Assembly: GCA_013153275.1 (NCBI GenBank)
Contig: JAADER010000004.1
Location: 1 to 42,247 of the forward strand
DNA from: Thermoproteota archaeon
GTDB lineage: Archaea > Thermoproteota > Thermoprotei > Thermoproteales > Thermocladiaceae
Direction: 5' to 3'
DNA length: 42,247 nucleotides
The notes under the pieces were generated by a model, which was given only the letters and a program-made list of their open reading frames with translations, made no database searches and was not told the origin of the DNA. The translations under genes were made by a program, and so were the position numbers. Shown here piece after piece: positions 26,328 to 35,159 of the stretch. Positions within the stretch are counted from its first letter, which is position 1. Every line of letters starts with the position of its first letter.

Positions 26328-27125
26328 ATGAGCATCTCAAAATGCCTGCGAACGATATCTGAAAAAGCTAGGACATACCTACTGCTGATAGCACTGTACA
26401 ATCCTGGAGTGCATCTTGGGTCCGCTCTATCAGTAATTGAGATATTGACCGCGCTCTATGGAAGTGGTAGAGTAAGCTTTCTGAGAGGCGATATCGATAG
26501 GAACTGGCTAATATTAAGTAAGGGCCATGCCGTACATGCTGTATATGCCATAGCTGCAGCAATGGGCTACCTATCCTGGAGCGAGCTGAGGAACTCTGGA
26601 ACAATAGGCAGTCCACTGCAGAACCATCCTGAGCTTGGGACGCCTGGAGTCGATGTAGCAGCTGGGTCTCTAGGACAGGGAGTAAGCATGAGCGTCGGCA
26701 TAGCTCTTGGACTACGTATGAGGGGTCTAAATAGCAGGAAGGTATATGTCATACTTGGTGATGGAGAGCTCGACGAGGGACAGACATGGGAAGCGTTCAC
26801 CACAGCAGCACATTACAACCTCACGAACTGGATCCCAATAATAGACTACAACAAGATACAGCTTGACGGTAAGATAGACGATGTCAAGAGAAAGGGAGAC
26901 TTGAGAAAGAGGTTTGAAGCCTTAGGCTACCAGGTGGTCGAGGTAGATGGTCACGATATAGATAGCATACTTGCAGTCCTCGAGGACGTTGAGACAAGTA
27001 ACAAGACAAGCGTCATAATTGCTCACACGACGAGAGGTAGAGGAGTACCGGTTCTTGAGGGAACGAACAGGCAGAGAATGTTGAGAGAGGAGATTTTACA
27101 GGTCCTTAAAGAAAGAATGGTCTGA
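26328..27125 (+). CDS. tktN: Transketolase, N-terminal (TPP-binding) subunit
   Basis: Half of a split transketolase, which moves two-carbon units between sugar phosphates and supplies erythrose-4-phosphate and pentoses. The 265 residues carry SKGHA at 64-68, GSLGQG at 113-118 and the thiamine-diphosphate motif GDGELDEGQ (144-152) ending with Asn175 (DYNKIQLDG). The Pyr domain is in the separate gene at 27815. GTTTAAAG near 26282-26289 is the probable promoter. It converges with an acetate-transporter-family gene, leaving three bases between stops. That gene separates it from its partner subunit, which is unusual. Confidence 0.92.
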   Translation: MSISKCLRTISEKARTYLLLIALYNPGVHLGSALSVIEILTALYGSGRVSFLRGDIDRNWLILSKGHAVHAVYAIAAAMGYLSWSELRNSGTIGSPLQNHPELGTPGVDVAAGSLGQGVSMSVGIALGLRMRGLNSRKVYVILGDGELDEGQTWEAFTTAAHYNLTNWIPIIDYNKIQLDGKIDDVKRKGDLRKRFEALGYQVVEVDGHDIDSILAVLEDVETSNKTSVIIAHTTRGRGVPVLEGTNRQRMLREEILQVLKERMV

Positions 27126-27128
27126 ACC

Positions 27129-27674
27129 TTACTTCTTAATGGTCTCCTTTATAAGTATCTCAGCTGATGCGTACACTGCTGAGAGACCGCAGAATATTCC
27201 CTCGTATCCTGCCGCTCTGAGCAGTGGGACGTTTCTTGACGCTATCGCTGCGAACAGCATGAAGAAGAGTATCGTTAATGTTACGAAGACTACTCTCAGA
27301 CTATTTGGGCCTGTCTTCATTACTACGATCGTCAGATAGAGTGTGAATATGCCCCACATGAACATCCAGGCAGCAATCTCGTTAGGGTCAGCCGTGACTA
27401 GGTGGAACCATCCTGTGACCGCTGACATGAGAGCGAGACCTATCCAGAATAGTCCGTATGCTGTGAATGCTGTTCCGCCGAAGGTGGATCCTCTTCTGAA
27501 CTCTATTATTCCAGATATTACCTGTGCTAGGCCGCCGAAGAAGAAGCCGTAGCACATTGTGAGCACGGCGGTCTTTACTATACCTGCATTTGCAAGATTG
27601 AGCAGCACTGTCGTTAGGCCGAATGCTGCTAGTCCTAGCGATGCTGGGTTTCCCCATTGGTTGTTTGCGGACAT
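27129..27674 (-). CDS. GPR1/FUN34/YaaH (acetate transporter) family protein
   Basis: A 181-residue polytopic membrane protein with about six helices. NPASLGLAAFGLTT at residues 9-22 corresponds to the family signature NPAPLGL near the N-terminus. Further marks are AYGLFWIGLALMS and the central QVISGIIEFRRGSTFGGTAF. Characterised members move acetate or succinate, or ammonium in some reports, so a small organic acid is the likely cargo. It is transcribed against the two transketolase halves that flank it. A perfect 14-base palindrome (27713-27726) lies in its upstream region and may be an operator. Ser replaces the second Pro of the NPAP signature. Confidence 0.88.
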   Translation of the reverse strand: MSANNQWGNPASLGLAAFGLTTVLLNLANAGIVKTAVLTMCYGFFFGGLAQVISGIIEFRRGSTFGGTAFTAYGLFWIGLALMSAVTGWFHLVTADPNEIAAWMFMWGIFTLYLTIVVMKTGPNSLRVVFVTLTILFFMLFAAIASRNVPLLRAAGYEGIFCGLSAVYASAEILIKETIKK

Positions 27675-27712
27675 GTGTTTCCTCTCTATATACAGTGTCT
27701 TCTTATCGTTTT

Positions 27713-27726
27713 TTACAAATTTGTAA
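27713..27726. promoter_or_regulatory. Palindrome TTACAAATTTGTAA, putative operator
   Basis: A perfect 14-base palindrome between the divergent acetate-transporter-family gene (ATG at 27674) and the transketolase C gene. A GTAAAAAAC promoter-like element of the minus strand overlaps it, so a bound dimeric regulator would block that promoter. Regulation is inferred from symmetry and position only. Confidence 0.45.
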
Positions 27727-27814
27727 CGAAGGATACTTTAAGATTCTGAAGACCATCCTGATGTAGATGAAAACGTTATATTTATGCTTAGGCAGATAGA
27801 GAAAGAGAACAATC

Positions 27815-28780
27815 ATGTCGATAAGCTCACTAGCAGAAGTATCAGAACTCACACCAAGAGATGCCCTAGGTAAGGCGCTAGTCGAGCTCGGGTCAATGTA
27901 TAGGGACGTCGTGGTAGTGACGGCAGATGTTGGAGAGGCGACGAGGGCAAAATATTTTGGAGATAGATACCCAGACAGGTACCTCAACGTGGGAATAGCA
28001 GAACAGGACATGCTCGGCGTGGCCGCAGGACTCGCCCTCACAGGATTCAGAGTGTACGCTATAGCCTTCGCAATGTTCCTCATGAGAGCCTGGGAACAGG
28101 TGCGGAACAGCATAGTAAGAATGAACATACCGGTCAAGATAGTTGGCACACATGCAGGATTCAGCGACGCCTACGATGGAGCGAGCCACCAGTGTCTAGA
28201 GGATATAGCTCTAATGAGGATCTTACCTAACATGACCGTGATAGTTCCTGCAGACGCACCAGAGGTATATAGAGCAGTGATAGCATCAGCAGAGCTTAAG
28301 ACTCCCTGCTATATCAGGGTCGGTAGAGACTATACCAGAAACATAACTCACACATTGAGCTACGAGTTCAAGATAGGTAAGGCAGTAGTCATAGAGGATG
28401 GATCAGACGTGGCCATATTTACGACAGGCATGACACTGTGGATAGCTCTTGAAGCATATAACATACTTAAGGACATGGGCTACGATCCAGCAGTAATTCA
28501 TTTTCATACTGTCACGCCACTAGATGTTCATGTTGTTGAGGAGTATGCTAGAAAGACGGGAGCGATAGTGACTATAGAGGAGCATCTTGTCAGAGGGGGA
28601 TTCGGGTCACTCATTGCGGAGACGATAGTACAGACATATGCGGTGCCGATGATAATGATTGGAGCATATGGTTTCGGAAGAAGTGCGAGAAGCCCTGAAG
28701 AGCTCTACAGATACTACGGTATCGAGCCTAATGAGGTTGCTCTGAGAGCAATAGAGCTGGTCAAGCTAAGGAAGAAATAG
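27815..28780 (+). CDS. tktC: Transketolase, C-terminal subunit
   Basis: The pyrimidine-binding and C-terminal domains of a split transketolase. In the 321 residues, VGIAEQDMLGVAAGLALTGF holds the catalytic Glu63 that activates thiamine diphosphate. GTHAGFSDAYDGASHQCLED and PNMTVIVPADAPE follow as expected, and the C-terminal transketolase domain ends with GAYGFGRSARSPEEL. It must pair with the product of 26328-27125. GTTATATTTATG near 27776-27786 is the probable promoter, so the two halves are transcribed separately. The XPD-like helicase follows after 34 bases. Confidence 0.92.
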   Translation: MSISSLAEVSELTPRDALGKALVELGSMYRDVVVVTADVGEATRAKYFGDRYPDRYLNVGIAEQDMLGVAAGLALTGFRVYAIAFAMFLMRAWEQVRNSIVRMNIPVKIVGTHAGFSDAYDGASHQCLEDIALMRILPNMTVIVPADAPEVYRAVIASAELKTPCYIRVGRDYTRNITHTLSYEFKIGKAVVIEDGSDVAIFTTGMTLWIALEAYNILKDMGYDPAVIHFHTVTPLDVHVVEEYARKTGAIVTIEEHLVRGGFGSLIAETIVQTYAVPMIMIGAYGFGRSARSPEELYRYYGIEPNEVALRAIELVKLRKK

Positions 28781-28814
28781 GTTTCTAAACTCCCTCAACA
28801 GTTATCTAAGGTCT

Positions 28815-30695
28815 GTGACAGCATTATCATTAATTAGAAGGTACTTCCCTTACGACAGCTGGAGAAGGTTCCAGAGAGAGATAGCTGAGACAGTCTACGA
28901 GGGTCTACTTAATCAGGAGATAGTGTTCATAGAGGCTCCTACAGGTATAGGTAAGACATGTTCTGTCCTGGCAGGCGCGTTAGCGTATGCTGAGGAGACT
29001 GATAGGAAGATAGTGTACCTGATAAGGACCAAGAGCGAGGCGCAGGCACCGCTCAGAGAAATTGAAAGAATGAGAGCAAGAGGCACATACCTGACCTGTA
29101 CAGTCCTCAGAAGCAGACTCGACATGTGCTGTATGATAGAGAATAAGAGAGTACCATACGACGAGTTTCTAGAAGAGTGTAGATACCTAAGGTACAGTAA
29201 CAAGTGTCAGTACTATGTAAATGCACAGAAAGTAGACATAGAGGACATAGCCTCACGACTCGAGGACATGGAGATTGATATAGACAAGGTGAGCACATAT
29301 CTGTGTAGTAGATGTCTGTGTCCTTATGAGGTCTCGAAGAAGCTTATAGATCACTCGAGAGTGATAGTAATGACATATCACTACATATTTAGCATAAACA
29401 TAACAGAGAACGTTCCAATAGAGCTGGAAGACGTCATACTTATAATAGATGAGGCTCATAATTTACCGAACATAATAATCGACGCGAACTCCTTCTCTAT
29501 AAGTGAGCTCACGATAAAAGCATGTATAAACGAGGTCAAGAAGTACGTATCTAATGAGGATAGAAAGAATAGTGCGCTCAAGATACTGAAAAACATTCTA
29601 GCGTTCATGAAGAGATTTAAAGAGGAGAAGTCGTACGACGAGCTTGAGAGAACCTACCTTCAGATAGAGATCTCTGACCTTCTTGCACTCTTTGAGGGGA
29701 TTGAAGGTGTGAGAGATGCGTACCTGGAGATACTTAGCAGAAAGCGTAGTAGTGGACTAGGCGTGCCCTTCTCATACCTGTCTAGAGTACTTGACTTTCA
29801 TAAAAAACTGTCCATGCTTGGAACACAGTTTGCAGCATTTGTAACATGTAACGAGGGGATACTCGAGATATCCTGTAGATGTCTGGATCCAGCAGCAATA
29901 AGCTCCAGAGTATTTAACAAGATAAGTGGTGCAGTACTGATGAGTGGAACATTGCCACCTATCGATTATATGAGAGCAATGTTAGGAATAAATAGACCAG
30001 TTAGAGAACTCAGAATACCATTTAGAGAGTATGTAGGTTCTAGAAACATAATAGCTCTCATATATCCGGAAGTAACTACAAGGTACAGCGAGAGAAGCGA
30101 TGCCATGTATAGAAAAATAGGAGAGATATTGTCGAAGATGTATAGAGAAGTCAGGAATGGCGCGTTGCTAAGCGTGTTCCCATCATATACTGTCCTGAAA
30201 ACAGTCAGAAGGTACCTCGAGCCAGATGTGAAGTACATTATGGAGCTATCTACTACGACTATTTCTCAAGTGATAGAGAGGTTACGTGAAGATAGGCATC
30301 AGTTGATTATGGCTGTTGCAGGAGGCAAACTTATGGAGGGTGTGGAGTTTAAGATTAATGGTGAAAATATTGTGCGTACTGTAATCATAGTTGGTGTTCC
30401 ATACCCAGAACCTAACGACTTTCTAGAGCTGTTTAGAGAGGTCGTGAGCACGAGATTAGGATCAAGCGAGCTTGCTTGGGAGCTTACATATCTGTGGAAT
30501 GCTCTCATGAAGGTGAAGCAGGCGATAGGACGTGCTGTGAGGTCAGAACACGATAGAGCGTCTATAATACTCATGGATAAGAGATACCTTGATAAGAGAA
30601 TAATGAACATACTTAGAGAATACTTAGGCTGTCTCGACGTGACATACAGTATCGAGGATCTTGTTAAGAGAGTTAGAGAATTTCTCAGCGACTAA
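28815..30695 (+). CDS. XPD/Rad3-like ATP-dependent DNA helicase
   Basis: A superfamily 2, 5'-3' helicase with a predicted iron-sulfur cluster, used in DNA repair. In 626 residues, Walker A is APTGIGKT at 41-48, Walker B is IIDEAH at 210-215, and later motifs are VLMSGTLPP and KQAIGRAVRSEHD (motif VI). Cysteines at about 105/106, 122, 131 and 164-169 sit between motifs Ia and II, where XPD binds [4Fe-4S]. The spacing is a bit looser than in Sulfolobus XPD. The start is GTG at 28815. It follows the transketolase C gene by 34 bases and may be read through. A Rad3-related paralog rather than the true XPD ortholog remains possible. Confidence 0.93.
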   Translation: MTALSLIRRYFPYDSWRRFQREIAETVYEGLLNQEIVFIEAPTGIGKTCSVLAGALAYAEETDRKIVYLIRTKSEAQAPLREIERMRARGTYLTCTVLRSRLDMCCMIENKRVPYDEFLEECRYLRYSNKCQYYVNAQKVDIEDIASRLEDMEIDIDKVSTYLCSRCLCPYEVSKKLIDHSRVIVMTYHYIFSINITENVPIELEDVILIIDEAHNLPNIIIDANSFSISELTIKACINEVKKYVSNEDRKNSALKILKNILAFMKRFKEEKSYDELERTYLQIEISDLLALFEGIEGVRDAYLEILSRKRSSGLGVPFSYLSRVLDFHKKLSMLGTQFAAFVTCNEGILEISCRCLDPAAISSRVFNKISGAVLMSGTLPPIDYMRAMLGINRPVRELRIPFREYVGSRNIIALIYPEVTTRYSERSDAMYRKIGEILSKMYREVRNGALLSVFPSYTVLKTVRRYLEPDVKYIMELSTTTISQVIERLREDRHQLIMAVAGGKLMEGVEFKINGENIVRTVIIVGVPYPEPNDFLELFREVVSTRLGSSELAWELTYLWNALMKVKQAIGRAVRSEHDRASIILMDKRYLDKRIMNILREYLGCLDVTYSIEDLVKRVREFLSD

Positions 30696-30699
30696 GTCT

Positions 30700-31326
30700 C
30701 TAACCCTCCTCTTTCGACTCCTCCCTCTCAGTCGGCTTCTGGAATAGAGGTCTCGTTACCGGTTTCTGGACGCCTCTTGTCTGTGCCTGCGGTTGAGACG
30801 GCTGAGATGGCTGTAGAGGTGGCGGTCTCAAGACCGACTCCGGCGTTCTCGGTATCTGGGGCGCATACGATGGATGATGCTCCTCAGCAACCTCCGGCCT
30901 CTCCTCTAGCATTGGAGGCTGGACCTGTGGCCTTGGATACTGTGGCTGTACCGGCTGCATCTGAGGCGGCGGCGGCTGTGGCTGCGGTGGCTGCATCCTT
31001 GGTGGGGATGTTAGCGGTGCTGTTGGCCTGTAATGTGCTGGCTGTGGATATGGTGCGTAGGGCTGAGTTACAGGTTGTACATATGTTGGCTGTGGTCTGC
31101 GCTGGTATAGCTGTCTTATTATGAGCACTTGAACGACTATGACTACGGCCAGGAGACATGTTATCAGTATGTCCTCTATCGTCTGTAGAAAGACTCCATA
31201 TGACATATATGATGTCTTGTAGAATGATAGGTTTATCAGCGCGAGAACTATAGACACCGCTGCTAGCACGGATGCTACGACTATCAGTACTATGTGCGTT
31301 CTGCTCTCTCTATATGGAGCATACAT
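30700..31326 (-). CDS. Two-TM membrane protein with Pro/Gln-rich tail
   Basis: A 208-residue protein with two membrane helices (about 11-34 and 48-70) followed by about 135 residues dominated by Pro and Gln, with short repeats such as QPYAPYPQP, PPQPQPPPPQMQPVQPQYPR and PPLQPSQPSQP, then an acidic/basic end (EREESKEEG). By the positive-inside rule (Arg/Gln after helix 2) the tail is probably cytoplasmic. I do not know the family. The tail resembles flexible tethers or polyproline ligands. The strong reading frame and antisense low-complexity pattern favour a real gene. Its stop faces that of the XPD-like gene. Confidence 0.7.
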   Translation of the reverse strand: MYAPYRESRTHIVLIVVASVLAAVSIVLALINLSFYKTSYMSYGVFLQTIEDILITCLLAVVIVVQVLIIRQLYQRRPQPTYVQPVTQPYAPYPQPAHYRPTAPLTSPPRMQPPQPQPPPPQMQPVQPQYPRPQVQPPMLEERPEVAEEHHPSYAPQIPRTPESVLRPPPLQPSQPSQPQAQTRGVQKPVTRPLFQKPTEREESKEEG

Positions 31327-31393
31327 TCATATCCACTAACATCTTGGTCTGCATTAAAGTATTTTATACTTGTCGCCTATATGTTCTGGCTTT

Positions 31394-32467
31394 CTAGTTC
31401 ACTAGAAGTTCTATAGGTATGTAATCTATATCTATTCCAAAATATCTTGGACCAAGAATGCTTAAACCCTTGCTTGTTCTCCACTCATCTGGTGCTTTTA
31501 TCCCTATTACATGTACCTTGTCTCTATAATGAAGATTATCGTATGTTATAGGTACGTAATCCTCCGATAATAGAGTAACTATGTCAGGAACCATTCCTAC
31601 AGGTCTTCCATGTTCTCTGACGGCAATTATTGTTCCTTCTCTAACATATATTATTAATCTCGAGTTCTCCCAGGAATCTACTCCTCTCAGCTTTACTATT
31701 CCAGTCAGCGATCCGTCGACGTTCTCTATAGAGGTCTCCTCAACTATGCCTCTGTAAAGGAGGTAGCCTCTCACTATCTTAAGCAGGCTCTTCAGTGTTG
31801 CTACTGGCTCGCTGGAGATCTTTCTCAACTCTCTACCTGCTTTCATGCTTTTACTTAATGTTCCACATAGGTAGTTTCTCCTAACGTTCTTTGCTTTAGA
31901 GAATGATCCGAGCACTACGAGCGGAGCTCTCGTCTTCAGGTATCTTCTACAGAGTCTCACTAACTGTAGCATGCTAGTCATTGGGTGAAGATATGTGCAC
32001 TCTCCATCTGGGGATAGTAGGAGCACTGGGTTCAGGGATGTGTTCTTAATAAAATATATGTTATGTATGTAATCTATGAGTCCTCTCCCAGTGCAGTCAC
32101 AGTCTATTAGAGGCACGTTGAGTATGGCTGCTACATGTATGGCAAATGCTACGTCGCAGGTGTCGAGTGCATGTGCAGCTACTCCGGCTATATCTTCGTC
32201 GTATATTGATCTTATGTGGTCAGGCATCTTCTCTATACATCTATTCACATCATATACATGCTCTATCTGGTTCAGATACGGTGAGAACACTACTCCTCCA
32301 CCTTTCTTCTCAACCTCTCTGCACTCAACTATCCTTAAATTACCGTTACGATATATATCTCTTCTGATGAGCTCGGAGACTCTGTCTATTCTGTATCCAG
32401 AACCTGAGCTCAGGAGACATGCTCCTAGGAGTAGGTCATCTACGTTCTCTTCGTCTAGTGTGAGCAC
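31394..32467 (-). CDS. DUF917 family (hydantoinase-like) protein
   Basis: A 357-residue protein. The N-terminus (NVDDLLLGACLLSSGSGYRI) corresponds to the DUF917 opening in which Gly-rich GTGGGG follows a helix. PLIDCDCTGRGLIDYIHNIY matches the family segment PVVDADGMGRAFPE, and CGTLSKSMKAGREL matches GTLSLALRIGR. DUF917 members include an S-methylthiohydantoin desulfurase and proteins linked to hydantoinases, so a role in cyclic amide or thiol metabolism is possible. The glycine-rich motif is degraded here (SSGSG), so function may differ. The start is GTG at 32467, with TTAATAAG about 26 bases upstream. Confidence 0.72.
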   Translation of the reverse strand: MLTLDEENVDDLLLGACLLSSGSGYRIDRVSELIRRDIYRNGNLRIVECREVEKKGGGVVFSPYLNQIEHVYDVNRCIEKMPDHIRSIYDEDIAGVAAHALDTCDVAFAIHVAAILNVPLIDCDCTGRGLIDYIHNIYFIKNTSLNPVLLLSPDGECTYLHPMTSMLQLVRLCRRYLKTRAPLVVLGSFSKAKNVRRNYLCGTLSKSMKAGRELRKISSEPVATLKSLLKIVRGYLLYRGIVEETSIENVDGSLTGIVKLRGVDSWENSRLIIYVREGTIIAVREHGRPVGMVPDIVTLLSEDYVPITYDNLHYRDKVHVIGIKAPDEWRTSKGLSILGPRYFGIDIDYIPIELLVN

Positions 32468-32600
32468 CTCAGTCCTATATGATGTGTCAGGCCTTATTAA
32501 GCCTTAACGTTTCATGTTGTTACCATTGTCCAGATCGTACAGGCTGTACAGGATACATAGCTCGATTAGCTTTATATTCTAGAATCACCGTCTTGTACAT

Positions 32601-34238
32601 ATGTTATCTCTTCAAGCATTATTTAGCAAGATCGGAGTAGATGTGAGCGCAGAGCTGATAGCGCGTGTGAGAGAGCTATCCAGAGAGAGGGAGCTCAAGA
32701 AGGGAGACTCGTTTCCTATCCCTGCCGGGACGTTCATAGCAATACTTGATGGTATAATAGAGGTAGGAGGAGAACTGAACTGCGTAGGAGACGTAATATA
32801 CTGCGAGGACAGCATCGATCTCAAGTGTATAAGCAACACCTGCATCCTCCTTGAGATAGACAAGGAGGGTCTCTCAATATTTCCTCCTCAGATAAGAGAC
32901 AGACTAATAAGATTCGCAAAGGTCGTACGCTCAGAGGAGTATGTACCAGTTAAGCTCTTCGTGAAGAGAATACCGATAACGCTGGATCCCGATGCTCTCC
33001 TGGTCGAGGCGGCACGGATAATGTATGAGAGAGGTGTGAGCTCTGTAATACTAGTCGACTCTGAGGATAGACCCATCGGGATAGTCACAGATACCGATCT
33101 TCGCAAAGCTCTAGCTCTAGGAATAGACCCAAAGACAAAGCTCTCTGATGTATCCTCAAAACATGTCTTCACAGCACAGGAAGACGAGCCTCTAAACGTA
33201 GCTCTCGAAAGGATGCTCGTTCACGGCGTGAAGCATCTAGTCATAGTGGACTCTCACGGAAAGGTAAGCGGAATGGTCACAGCTCGAGACCTGTTAGACG
33301 CATTCACAGCCGTCCCCCTAGTGCTATTGAGAGAGCTTCAGAAAGATGCAACATCTGATGAGGTCAAGACAACGTACTCAAGAATAATAAAGCAGGTAAT
33401 TAACGTCGCGAAAGAGCGCTCAGTTGACGTACTAGAGTTCTCTAGAATATTCTCCATGGCCAAGATACTTCTATTAAGGAAGCTTCTCGAGATAGAGTGC
33501 AAACCCGTTCATGACTCAATATGTGTGTTCATAGAGCTACCATTAGCAACGTATAGCCATGTTATTGGAGAACCAGTACGCGTACACGTTATAGGAGACG
33601 AGAGAGAGGTAGGAGACCATATATTGAAGCTACGTACTGAGATCTCGAGAATACCTGACGTATCTGAGACAATGAGCATAGAGACATACTCGTGGCAAGA
33701 CCTCGAAAGCAACATCGACCTCTTAACGTATCTAGAGGTGTTCTCGCGCCACCTCTGGGGTAAATGCCCAACAATAGTTATTGACGATGAGAAGTATGCT
33801 AACATAATGAAGAAGCTTGCTAAGATGTGTGCAGAGATTGAGATACCTCTAGACATATTTGGTAAGCTCAAGATAAGGAACATAGATATTGCCAGACACA
33901 TCGTTCTCCCTCTTGAGAGAATGCTAGCAATGTTGCATTATGCCTGTCTCGGAAGCAAGATGAGGGCTAGACCACATAGAGTAGTATCAATGTTACATGA
34001 GAGAGGGCATCTAACAGAAGAGATTGTGAGTGATCTCATGTTCATATATTTCGAGATGAAGAACCTGCTCATAAGGACGTGTGTGAGAAACTACCTTGAT
34101 AGAGGAGAGATAACGTCAGAGGTTAATGTCGACGAGATTCCTGAACCAGAGCTCGACTTGATAAAGCGTGGACTGAGGATACTTAAGGAGCTCAAGGAGA
34201 GAACGCTATCTACAATAACTAGATACGTAGTAGTGTGA
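32601..34238 (+). CDS. CBS-pair protein with DUF294-like domains (degenerate)
   Basis: A 545-residue putative regulatory protein. Residues 1-115 resemble a divergent cyclic-nucleotide-binding-like beta barrel (GDSFPIPAGTFIAILDGII). Residues about 124-240 are two CBS domains (VSSVILVDSEDRPIGIVTDTD and VKHLVIVDSHGKVSGMVTARD) that probably bind adenine nucleotides. Residues 245-545 follow the DUF294 plan: a helical linker, a nucleotidyltransferase-like fold and a helical substrate domain. The expected catalytic GSxGRxE and TDQD motifs are missing, so it is probably a pseudo-enzyme sensor. It lies 12 bases before the ATP-grasp gene and heads that operon with ftr. GCTTTATATTC at 32570-32580 is the likely promoter and the mRNA is probably leaderless. 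Confidence 0.8.
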   Translation: MLSLQALFSKIGVDVSAELIARVRELSRERELKKGDSFPIPAGTFIAILDGIIEVGGELNCVGDVIYCEDSIDLKCISNTCILLEIDKEGLSIFPPQIRDRLIRFAKVVRSEEYVPVKLFVKRIPITLDPDALLVEAARIMYERGVSSVILVDSEDRPIGIVTDTDLRKALALGIDPKTKLSDVSSKHVFTAQEDEPLNVALERMLVHGVKHLVIVDSHGKVSGMVTARDLLDAFTAVPLVLLRELQKDATSDEVKTTYSRIIKQVINVAKERSVDVLEFSRIFSMAKILLLRKLLEIECKPVHDSICVFIELPLATYSHVIGEPVRVHVIGDEREVGDHILKLRTEISRIPDVSETMSIETYSWQDLESNIDLLTYLEVFSRHLWGKCPTIVIDDEKYANIMKKLAKMCAEIEIPLDIFGKLKIRNIDIARHIVLPLERMLAMLHYACLGSKMRARPHRVVSMLHERGHLTEEIVSDLMFIYFEMKNLLIRTCVRNYLDRGEITSEVNVDEIPEPELDLIKRGLRILKELKERTLSTITRYVVV

Positions 34239-34250
34239 TAGCAGCATCGA

Positions 34251-35159
34251 ATGACTAGAATAGGAATACTGACAAGGAACCCCCAGGGCTGGGCAACACA
34301 GCAACTAACACATGTAGCAGAGGAGCTTGGACATAGAGCCACTCCGTTCAGGTTTAGGGACATTATAGTGCAGATAGGAGATAAGGTTCACATACTTGTA
34401 AGAGGAACAAAACTCGAAGAGCTCACTGACATAGTGCTCGTGAGACCAATAGGAAAGTGCAGCCTCGAACAGGCAATATATAGGATGGATCTCCTACATC
34501 TGATAAACAGGACATTGCCAGTAGTGAACAGTCCCACAAGTATAGAGATTGCTATAGATAAGTTCAGAACACTGTACCTACTTGCTCTAAACGGAATAAA
34601 AGTGCCACTAACCTTCGTGACAGAGAACGAGCATAGAATATACGATGTGAGGGAGAGACTTCCCAGAAACGTGATCATTAAGCCGCTATTCGGATCTAGA
34701 GGTCATGGTGTGTTCTCTCTGAGGCTTTATGAAGGTGTTGACTATATTGAAGATCTTTTCTGGAGAATAATGTTCTATCTTACAGATCTTAGATCAGTAA
34801 TCTACCTACAGGAACAGGTAAGCGAGAAAGGAGAAGATTATAGACTCTTCGTGATAGATAATAGAGTGATAGCTGGAATGGTCAGAAAAGCGCAGAGAGG
34901 CTGGAAGACGAATGTGTCGCTTGGAGGAAGACCTAGACCTCTACGTAACATACCGAACGATGTTGAGGACCTCGCTGTAAGAGCATGTAGAGTCATTGGA
35001 TGTGAGATAGCTGGAGTAGACATACTTAGAGGCAATGATGATGAGCTCTATGTTCTAGAGGTGAACTCGCAACCTGGCTGGAGAGGTCTTCAGGAGTGTA
35101 CTAGAATCAACATTGCGAGAGAGATTATAAACTATCTAGCATATAGAGCTAGGAGATGA
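34251..35159 (+). CDS. RimK-family ATP-grasp ligase, MptN candidate
   Basis: A 302-residue ATP-grasp enzyme of the RimK group, which adds amino acids, usually glutamate, to a carboxyl group using ATP. VIIKPLFGSRGHGVFSL (about 141-157) is the nucleotide-binding loop, and YVLEVNSQPGW near 267-277 holds the metal-binding Glu and Asn. The N-terminus MTRIGILTRNPQGWAT and VNSPTSIEIAIDKFRTLYLL follow RimK/MptN/CofF proteins. Its stop overlaps the ftr start by four bases, so a role in tailoring the tetrahydromethanopterin side chain (MptN) is attractive. F420 (CofF) or protein S6 modification are alternatives. Confidence 0.85.
   Translation: MTRIGILTRNPQGWATQQLTHVAEELGHRATPFRFRDIIVQIGDKVHILVRGTKLEELTDIVLVRPIGKCSLEQAIYRMDLLHLINRTLPVVNSPTSIEIAIDKFRTLYLLALNGIKVPLTFVTENEHRIYDVRERLPRNVIIKPLFGSRGHGVFSLRLYEGVDYIEDLFWRIMFYLTDLRSVIYLQEQVSEKGEDYRLFVIDNRVIAGMVRKAQRGWKTNVSLGGRPRPLRNIPNDVEDLAVRACRVIGCEIAGVDILRGNDDELYVLEVNSQPGWRGLQECTRINIAREIINYLAYRARR

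Noticed and set aside
30777-31124. Ala/Val-rich frame opposite the Pro/Gln-rich membrane protein gene
   Set aside because: It is the antisense product of CCN/CAN-rich codons. The minus-strand frame has membrane helices, normal codons and a proper start.
32536-32551. Direct repeat GTACAGG-CT-GTACAGG upstream of the CBS protein gene
   Set aside because: Only two seven-base copies. It could be an activator site but has no further support.
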